Below, piece after piece: positions 56,880 to 64,000 of a stretch of 64,000 nucleotides of DNA. The stretch covers positions 2,021,501 to 2,085,500 of the forward strand of contig JARUPY010000539.1 of assembly GCA_029817715.1 (NCBI GenBank), in the 5' to 3' direction. Under the pieces are notes generated by a model, which was not told the DNA's origin, did no database searches, and saw nothing but the letters and a program-made list of their open reading frames with translations. The position numbers were made by a program, and so were the translations under genes. The stretch's first letter is position 1. Every line of letters begins with the position of its first letter. Source of the DNA: Melastoma dodecandrum (taxonomy: Eukaryota; Streptophyta; Magnoliopsida; Myrtales; Melastomataceae).

Positions 56880-58564
56880 CAGGCATAAGGCTATTGGGGT
56901 CAACTTCATCGATGTTTACTTCCGTAAGGGCCTTTACAAGGCTCCTTTCTTGCCCTTTATACCAGGTTGGTTTGACACATCGTCCCCTTAATTGAACCTT
57001 AATTCGATCAATATCTACTCGACTTTATATGTAACTCTGCGCTCGCTGTATGAGCTTTTCCGTAATCTTGCATGGAAACCCAGAGTTGCTAACTTATGTA
57101 TTGCAGGAAACTGAATAAAATTTGTTTTCTGTTTTTGTTGTTTAGGTATAGAGGCTGTGGGTGAAGTGGTAGCTGTTGGACCTGGATTGACTGGCAGTAA
57201 AGTTGGAGATATAGTAGCTTATGTGGGTCAGCCGATGGGTTCATATGCGGAAGAATGAATTCTCCCGGCCAGTAAAGCTATTCCTGTTCCCCCCCTCAAT
57301 GGACCCGGCAGTTGTGGCATCTGGCCTTCTCAAGGGCATGACGACTCAATTTCTTGTCCGGCGCTGTTTCAAGGTATGTTTATTACGTTTCAACTTCAAG
57401 AAATTTTCGTTTTTGTGATTTGGATGATTTTATTTTATAGATTCTGAATATTTTATCGCTGTATTGCGGTGTTAATTATGTGCATCCTGTTATGACCCGA
57501 ACTAGGGGGATGATAGGGTGAGGGGATGCGAGTGCCTACACTTTTTTGACATTTTTTTATTGGTCTCTTCTGGCATTTGCTTGCATTGGATTACGATTCC
57601 CCATCTACTGGTGCCGGATTAAGAATTTTGAGAAATAAATCACCATGTTTCCGCATATTTTCCCGCATATAGCGGAAGATAATGTTTTCTCCTTCATGTA
57701 ATCAAATTTTACTTGACATGGTTGCTTCACTTTGGCTCGTCAAATGTGCTGCTGGAATAAATTTCACGTGATGTGCATGCGACTAGTTAGTACTTTTCAA
57801 TTGAGAGGAGGTAGCCCTATTTCACTTATCGCTCAATGAAGTTTGAGCGAGGACACACCGTCCTTATCCAAGCAGCAGCAGGTGGTGTTGGATCTCTCTG
57901 GTGTCAATGGGCTAATGCTCTTGGTGCGACTGTCATTGGTACCGTATCAACTCAGGAGAAGGCAGACCAAGCTAGGGCTGATGGATGTCACCATGTGATC
58001 TTTTATACAAAGAAGAGGATGTGGTTGCCCGCGTCAATGAAATTACATCTGGCAATGGAGTTGATGTTGTCTATGATTCGGTGGGGAAGGACACGTTTGA
58101 GGTAGCATAACACTGAAGCATTTCTACGACTCCTCTTGGCGGGGTGCTCCTTTTTGACCCCCTGCATCTAATTCCTAATCAATGACCGTCATCCTTGCCG
58201 CGTCTTATTATCTATGATCGTGCTTGTCTAAAGACTAAATGATCTCCACGTTGCGCAGGGCTCTTTGGCGTGCTTGAAGGTGCGGGGCTACATGGTGAGC
58301 TTTGGGCAGTCATCAGGCTCTCCAGATCCAATGCCATTATCGGCTCTCGCGACGAAGTCTCTCTTCTTAACAAGACCCGCCATGTTCCACTACACAAACA
58401 CTCGAGACGAGCTCCTGGAAACCGCAGGGGAGGTATTTGCGAACATCTCGTCAGGGCTGCTTCGGGTTCGGGTGAACCACACGTACGCCTTGGCGGATGA
58501 AGCAAAGGCACATGCCGACCTCGAGGGTCGCAAAACTTCTGGGTCCATCGCGTTGATACCATGA
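56880..58564 (+). pseudogene. Quinone oxidoreductase pseudogene, 3' part downstream of the LTR insertion
   Basis: Coding sequence resumes at the target site with HKAIGVNFIDVYFRKGLYK. Later blocks are GIEAVGEVVAVGPGLTG, KGMTTQFLVRRCFK, AAAGGVGSLWCQWANALGA (the Rossmann GxGGxG-like nucleotide site), VNEITSGNGVDVVYDSVGK, and the last exon from GSLACLKVRGYMVSFGQSSG to SGSIALIP-stop at 58564. Lesions are a TGA after GSYAEE (57256-57258), one extra C in a C7 run at 57289-57295, and a likely 2-base TA gain in the segment after CHHVIFY near 58005. Intact family members reduce quinones with NADPH; this copy cannot make a full enzyme. Confidence 0.9.
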
Positions 58565-59545
58565 TAAAAGCTGAGACTGTTATGATCCGGCCGTGCTGTA
58601 GGTTGACCCGAGTATGAGGTCAAGATTGTCAGCAGTAATGAGGTCCTATCATATGATTAGAGGGAGAGTTTCGTACGGAAATATGGTTAGTTTTAAAAAA
58701 AAATTTACGAAATACGGTCCAAGTTTCGTAAAATACGATTTTACCGTCGAAGGGGCTCGTCTTGAAGACGCGCCCCTTAAAATGCAAAGAGGGGTAGGTT
58801 TTACCCGCCCCTTTTAGAAAATGAACAAAAACTAAAGGGGCGAATTCTCAAAACTCGCCTTTCTGTCCTTAGTTGGTTAAACATTTTTGTTATAATTGGA
58901 AGGTCAATGGTGCAACCAATATATTTTTATCTAAAATATAAAAAAATTTAAAATTTAAAACCCGTAGGTCGTGCATTTCTTAAATGGGCAGGTTAGACGC
59001 CCCCCTTCGGTAACTCATTAGAGGGAAATAAACACGACGAAATGTTGATGTATTTTGCCCTTTGCCCCCTCGTCCTGGAGAGGTGGTCGAGGTCAAAAGA
59101 GTAATATCCTATTCGAGAGGAGACAAACCGGGGAGACCACCCACCGCACCCAAAACCATGCAATGCAAATATATATTGAACTCCCCTCAGCCTCCTCCCT
59201 TGTATGGTGTTTTTTTGGTCATGAACTGGTCTGGGGCGAATCATGGGGGGTGGTGCCACGGTTACAACAGCAGAGGAGAAACAACAACCAGACAAACACC
59301 AAATTATCCCCTAACTTAGCCTACAAAAACTGCAGAGGTGAGGTTGTTTGTTTCGGTTACTGCACAAAACGCCCCGTTTCCCAACCCAAAGATGATGATG
59401 GGATGGTTTTCGCACGTAAAAACAGATTTTTCCCCATCCTTCTTCACCTTCTCCCTCAACACTCACTGCTGTCTCTGTCTTTCCCCCGTCACTCACTCGG
59501 AGAGGGAGAGGGAGCAGAGGAACATAGAAAAACAAAACAAGGAGA
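58565..59545. other. Intergenic region upstream of DYAD
   Basis: Apart from the hairpin cluster I see no element. Short open frames at 59055-59639 run into the first DYAD exon in the wrong frame and are not supported. Confidence 0.5.
58750..58863. repeat. Three consecutive GC-rich hairpins
   Basis: Inverted repeats occur at 58750-58778 (AAGGGGC...GCCCCTT with an inner GTCTTGAAGAC), about 58787-58815 (AAGAGGGGTA...TACCCGCCCCTT) and about 58834-58863 (AAAGGGGCGA...TCGCCTTT). They share the AAGGGGCG core. Confidence 0.7.
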
Positions 59546-62298
59546 ATGTACTCGTCCGGAAAGCAAGACCCGCTTCCTCAGCGTCCAGTCGCACGGGACG
59601 GCGCTGCTGGTCCCTCTTTCGCCAGCACCCGGACGATGATCCTCCCTCCTCCCCCCTCCTCCTCCCATCCGCAGCATCTTACTCTCGGTTAGTACAGTAC
59701 ACCTCTTGTCTCTCCGATGATGATGATGACGGAGATTATCTCCTTCCTTTAATCCTCTCTTAACTCGCTTTCTTATGGTGTTGTTGGGTCTGGTCTTTTT
59801 CATTGGGTGCAGACGATGTCTTGCCCGGCTGCTTCTACGTGATCGACCCCTCCACAATCCCACCCAAGTATCCCCACCAGATCAAGCAGATTCGCATTGT
59901 CATGGTACCAGCTTCCCCTCCCTGTCGGTCTGTTTTTTTTTTTTCAGCTGTTCCTGCTTTGACTAAATCGGTCGCCAGGTGAGCGAGAAGACCGAGTCGA
60001 GGATATCCCTGAGGTTCCCCAGCACTCACTCCCTGCGTGGCCATTTCAGCCGCATCTCTGCCCCTCACACTCGTTCGGTTGGAGTCTGGAGGAATCATCT
60101 GCCCCTGCTCGACGAGAAGTGCGTCATCGGCTCGGAAGCGGCCTGCCAACTTCTGCTGAGGAGGGTGTTGCCAGAGGAACTGGCTGAGAGAAAGATATCG
60201 TTTGACTTCTGGGTTGCGCAGAGGACGTCCTCGCATGTGGTGAAGACTAATAATGCAGATGGAGAGGGTGACGCCCGTGATACGAGCATGAGATCCTTAA
60301 CTGTGTCTAAGAGGGGCTCTTGCTGGTCAGAGCTCTGGGGCACTGACATGGTTAGCTGGGGGAAGCGTAGGCAGGTCAGATTCCTGAATCGTCACGAGGA
60401 GAGTCTCGAAGACAAACCCAGCCAGATCCTGGCTTTGACCCAGGGCTGTGAAGGTAAGAAAGGCGATGATGAAGAGGAAGAGGATGACAAGGAAGGGACG
60501 GATGAGATGGATGATGAAAGCAAGGTGCAGTCGCTGGTGAAAGCAAAGACCAACAGGAGTCAAAAGCAAAAATACCTGTCTGGGGGAGAGGGAACCAGTG
60601 CTTCGAAGAAGAAGAGATCCAGAAGAAATCTGGTTCAAAGCGGAGGGAAGCAGGTCCAAGTTTATGCTAGAAGCAATTGGAGGAATGTGAAGGTCACCAC
60701 CATTAACAGATGGCCTGTGCAAAGGTACCATTCTTCTCTGACTACAACAATTGGTTTGCTTATTCTCTTTCTGTTCATCGCTAAGGCTTAATCACGGCGC
60801 TTTCTGCCGTTGAATCTTTCTTTATTGAAACCGTAATTAGATAATGATCGGAGAAAAGTACACCGATGAATATGATTCTGGTTGTTTATGTTAGGTACAA
60901 GCTTGCAGAGGAGAACATGCTCAAGATCATGAAGGAAAAGGGGGCGGTGTTCAACAACCCGATCAAGAGGCCTGCCCTACGGACTGAGGCTCGGAAACTG
61001 ATCGGGGACACAGGTCTGCTCGATCATCTGCTGAAGCACATGTCCGGGAAGCTGGCACCAGGGGGGAAGGAGCGTTTCAGGAGGCGACACAATGCTGATG
61101 GTGCAATGGAGTACTGGCTGGAGAGTGCTGACTTAGTTGACCTGCGAAGACAGGCAGGTGTTGATGACCCATTCTGGACTCCTCCACATGGATGGAAGCT
61201 CGGGGATAATCCGTCTCAGGATCCGACGTGTGCCAGGGAGATCAGGGAACTCCGAGAGGAAATCACAACATTGAAGAGGTTTGAGTGTGGATTAATTTTA
61301 CCTTTGGTGATATTAATAGTCAAGAATGCATCTTCTCGGTAGTGTGTTCATTAGAGTAATGCATGTGTTGATGATGTCTCTCACAGAGAAATCGACCAAC
61401 TGTCTACGGCTGTATTTGATAGGCAGGGGGATGAACTTCTCGCTGTCACTACCCAGACTTCATGCAACCCTGGCCTCAACCTGGAACAAGTTGTCGCTTC
61501 CATAATTTCCCTCAAGGTGAAACATTCTGTTGTGCTATTGATATTCATAACTTTTTTATGGTCAGTCGTGATCTTTATCGAGAAAATGATGTTTGTGAGG
61601 GATCAAATTGTTAGGAAATGTGCAGCGAACTCGCGAGGAAGGATCCTGCCCGGGAAGAACAGCTTTGGGGAATGGCGCTGTCCCTCAATAAGACGAAGGC
61701 CGCCATGGAAGAACTTAAATCAATGAAGGTACATATTGGCTCGATCCCCAGACAGACAATTAGCTCGGATATATTCCTCATTGTGGACCAGTGGCTGGAG
61801 ATTAATTCAGTCTGGAATTAGGAGGAGATTAAGAAGCTGAAATGGGCAGTGGAGGAATCAAACCAGTCCGGGTCAGGGGAGTCAACCCTGCCGCAGCTGA
61901 TGGCGATGGCGAACAGTGGTGGTGCTGGTGGAGAAGATAACAACATTGGTCGTACCAAAGAAGACAGCAGAAGAAAGGACTGCGGAACACAAACAGTTGA
62001 TGTTGATGCTGCCGCAGACGAGATGATACTGGCAATGCTGAGGGCACAGAAAGCAGAGAAGCAACGGAGGCTAAGGAGCGGTTTTGAAATCTGCAAGCCG
62101 CAAACCCTGACAAAATCTCAGTTGACGGCTCCCGCGGGCTTGGTCGAACACCTGGTCGCTGTTCCGACCCCGCCGGCAGTATCCTCATCCTCCGCGGATG
62201 CAGCATCACCGCTGTCCCAGTCCTATCCTACACTCGTCGGCAGGGCCAGCCTCAGACAGGATCTCCCTTCCAGCCAACGGGCGGGAGGCTTACCTTGA
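59546..62298 (+). CDS. AM1: DYAD/SWITCH1/AMEIOTIC1 meiosis protein
   Basis: Seven exons (59546-59687, 59813-59904, 59979-60724, 60895-61278, 61387-61516, 61615-61728 and 61822-62298) join in frame to 694 residues. Exon 2 has DVLPGCFYVIDPSTIPPKYP and exon 3 starts VSEKTESRISLRFPS. A basic/acidic low-complexity section (GDDEEEEDDKEG, KKKRSRRN) follows. The diagnostic DYAD domain is in exon 4: YKLAEENMLKIMKEKGAVF, RPALRTEARKLIGDTGLLD, KERFRRRHNADGAMEYWL and DPFWTPPHGW. Exons 5-7 form a coiled coil (EIDQLSTAVFDRQ, MEELKSMKEEIKKLKWAV). The protein is nuclear and plant-specific. In Arabidopsis SWI1 protects sister-chromatid cohesion and in maize AM1 is required to enter meiosis. No lesion was seen. 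Confidence 0.95.
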
Positions 62299-62688
62299 TG
62301 GTCCGGGAACCCAGCCCAATCATTGGTAAGATCATAAGGAAAGCAAGTCGTCGCATTTAATTAAACCACAGAGAAGAAGTATTACCGTACGGTCGTTTTG
62401 GTTAAGATGACATTACGTCAAGACATACAGGAATTACATTTTGTCTGACGTGGGGGATGACGTGTTGTTAAAATATGTTTTATGTGGGGCTGTTTTTTTT
62501 CTGTAAGGAATTCGATGGGAGGATTCATAAAATCCATGGCTATTTTTCCCTTGGTCAATATTATATTATACTGAACCAAATATTAAGTAGAATCAAAAGG
62601 AGTTGTCTCCCTCCCTTCCCTGCCTTACTTCCTAATCTTCTTCTTCGCAAAACCCTAGCAGGGGCCTCCCACCCCGCAAAAATCAGGA
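62299..62688. promoter_or_regulatory. DYAD to SF1 spacer with a telo-box-like motif
   Basis: The 390-bp spacer should hold the DYAD 3' UTR and the SF1 promoter. AAACCCTA at 62650-62657 is a telo-box-like element about 30 bp before the SF1 ATG, common in plant RNA-processing and translation genes. Confidence 0.5.
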
Positions 62689-64000
62689 ATGGAATACGAC
62701 TACTCGAACCCTAATTTCGATCCCCAATCGGCCGACCCCAACGCCCTCCACCCTGAGTCCCACTCCCTCCACCTCTCCGCCTACAACCACAACAGCCACA
62801 GCGGGGGCACCGCCGACAAGGGCTTCTCCGGCGGCGAGGAGGAGTCTACCGGACGCCGCCGCCGAAGGTCCCGATGGGATTCCGATCCCAGCCCTAATCC
62901 TTCATCCGCTGCTGGCGGGACGGACAACGCCGATGGCGGCAACGCCAACGGAGACGCCCCCCCTCCCAAGCGCAAGTCCAGATGGTCCGACGACGACCCC
63001 AAGCCTCCCATCCAGCTCCCCGATTTCATGAAGGAGTTGACTGGGGGCATCGAGTTCGACCCCGAGATTCAGGCCCTGAATGCTCGCCTGCTAGAGATTA
63101 GTCGTATGTTGCAGTCGGGTCTTCCTCTGGACGATCGGTCTGAAGGGGCAAGGTCCCCTTCCCCTGAGCCTTTTTACGATAACATGGGGATTAGGATCAA
63201 TACTAGGGAGTATCGTGCCCGTGAGCGGCTGAACAAGGAGAGGCAGGAGATCATATCTCAGATCATCAAGAGGAACCCTGCTTTTAAGCCGCCTGCGGAT
63301 TATCGGCCGCCGAAGCTGCAGAAGAAGCTCTACATACCCATGAAGGAGTATCCTGGCTATAATTTTATCGGATTGATCATTGGGCCGAGGGGGAACACGC
63401 AGAAGAGGATGGAGAGGGAAACTGGAGCTAAGATTGTGATCAGGGGAAAGGGGTCGGTGAAGGAAGGCAGGCTGCAGCAGAAGAGGGATTTGAAGCCCGA
63501 CCCGTCGGAGAACGAGGACCTGCATGTGCTGGTCGAGGCTGACACGCAGGAGGCGCTGGATGCTGCCGCAGGGATGGTCGAGAAGTTGTTGCAGCCCGTC
63601 GATGAGGTTTTGAATGAGCACAAGAGGCAGCAACTGAGGGAGCTGGCCGCATTGAATGGTACCATCCGGGACGAGGAGTTCTGCAGGCTGTGTGGTGAGC
63701 CTGGGCATCGACAGTATGCTTGCCCTTCACGGCTGACGACATTCAAGAGCGACGTGCTTTGTAAGATATGTGGTGATGGTGGACATCCCACAATTGATTG
63801 TCCCGTAAAGGGCACAGCTGGTAAGAAGATGGATGATGAGTACCAGAATTTCCTGGCAGAGTTAGGTGGGACCATGCCAGAATCCATGACCAAGCAAGGT
63901 AGCACCTTGGCTCTTGGTTCTGGTGATTCCACGGGTAATCCTCCCTGGACTAGCAATTCCAATGGTTCAAGTACTGGGTCGGCTCACCCAGGTCTAGGGT
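62689..64000 (+). CDS. SF1: Splicing factor 1 / branchpoint-binding protein, partial at right edge
   Basis: From ATG 62689 one frame stays open for 437 codons to the window end. It has an acidic/Pro-rich N-terminus with [10 protein letters not shown] and [10 protein letters not shown]. The SF1 helix-hairpin region follows ([37 protein letters not shown]). The KH-QUA2 RNA-binding domain has [31 protein letters not shown] and [13 protein letters not shown]. Two CCHC zinc knuckles are [14 protein letters not shown] and [14 protein letters not shown]. Plant SF1 also has a C-terminal RRM and Pro-rich tail, expected beyond the edge. It recognises the intron branch point in the early spliceosome. 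The first 437 codons contain no intron. Confidence 0.95.
   Translation, partial: MEYDYSNPNFDPQSADPNALHPESHSLHLSAYNHNSHSGGTADKGFSGGEEESTGRRRRRSRWDSDPSPNPSSAAGGTDNADGGNANGDAPPPKRKSRWSDDDPKPPIQLPDFMKELTGGIEFDPEIQALNARLLEISRMLQSGLPLDDRSEGARSPSPEPFYDNMGIRINTREYRARERLNKERQEIISQIIKRNPAFKPPADYRPPKLQKKLYIPMKEYPGYNFIGLIIGPRGNTQKRMERETGAKIVIRGKGSVKEGRLQQKRDLKPDPSENEDLHVLVEADTQEALDAAAGMVEKLLQPVDEVLNEHKRQQLRELAALNGTIRDEEFCRLCGEPGHRQYACPSRLTTFKSDVLCKICGDGGHPTIDCPVKGTAGKKMDDEYQNFLAELGGTMPESMTKQGSTLALGSGDSTGNPPWTSNSNGSSTGSAHPGLG

Noticed and set aside
57221..57418. A 65-codon frame in the oxidoreductase region beginning MWVSRWVHMRKNE
   Set aside because: It only gains family-like sequence after the C-run frameshift; its N-terminal half is an out-of-frame reading of the upstream exon.

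Overview
This is a window of plant nuclear DNA, almost certainly from a flowering plant. The genes are intron-rich with GT..AG junctions. Their products are plant-type: a DYAD/SWI1/AM1 meiosis protein, a sugar transport protein of the STP family, a plant asparaginase with a predicted signal peptide, a VSP-like acid phosphatase and U-box kinase remnants. A long Ty3/gypsy retrotransposon of the Tat type is present. I cannot name the species. All gene models were read by eye from conserved protein motifs and splice signals; no database was searched.

Layout. 1-401 (-) is the N-terminal end of an unidentified protein running off the left edge. 402-6000 is AT-rich intergenic DNA with a decayed LTR at about 4120-5225. 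6020-8125 (-) is a broken phosphofructokinase gene. WRAP73 (8568-11292, -) and UTP10/HEATR1 (11961-28628, +, about 39 exons) are divergent and share a promoter with site II and telo-box motifs. 29670-31248 (-) encodes a short membrane-anchored pseudokinase, and 32350-33645 (-) a secreted acid phosphatase. 33.9-35.4 kb is repeat-rich. 35.75-36.65 kb (-) holds remnants of a U-box kinase directly behind a complete Derlin gene (36670-38327, -). 38893-41045 (-) is an aspartylglucosaminidase-type asparaginase. 41278-42998 (-) is a sugar transporter with one in-frame stop. 43735-58564 (+) is a quinone oxidoreductase pseudogene, split by a 12.9-kb LTR element at 43960-56879. 59546-62298 (+) is DYAD/SWI1/AM1, and 62689 to the right edge (+) is the splicing factor SF1/BBP.

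The most unusual item is the retrotransposon. Its two LTRs are 984 bp and differ at about ten sites by eye. It carries gag, protease, RT, two RNase H domains and integrase on the + strand. On the opposite strand, between pol and the 3' LTR, lies a six-exon gene with its own TATA box that reads as a 944-residue plant-mobile-domain protein with a C-terminal coiled coil. The element landed inside an exon of the oxidoreductase. That gene also carries several small lesions, which suggests it was already decaying.

The intact host genes are housekeeping or developmental: ribosome biogenesis (UTP10), spindle/microtubule function (WRAP73), ER-associated degradation (Derlin), amino-acid and glycoprotein catabolism (asparaginase), meiosis (DYAD) and splicing (SF1). 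I see no operon-like logic. Four of the loci (PFK, U-box kinase, quinone oxidoreductase and possibly the STP transporter) are broken copies.
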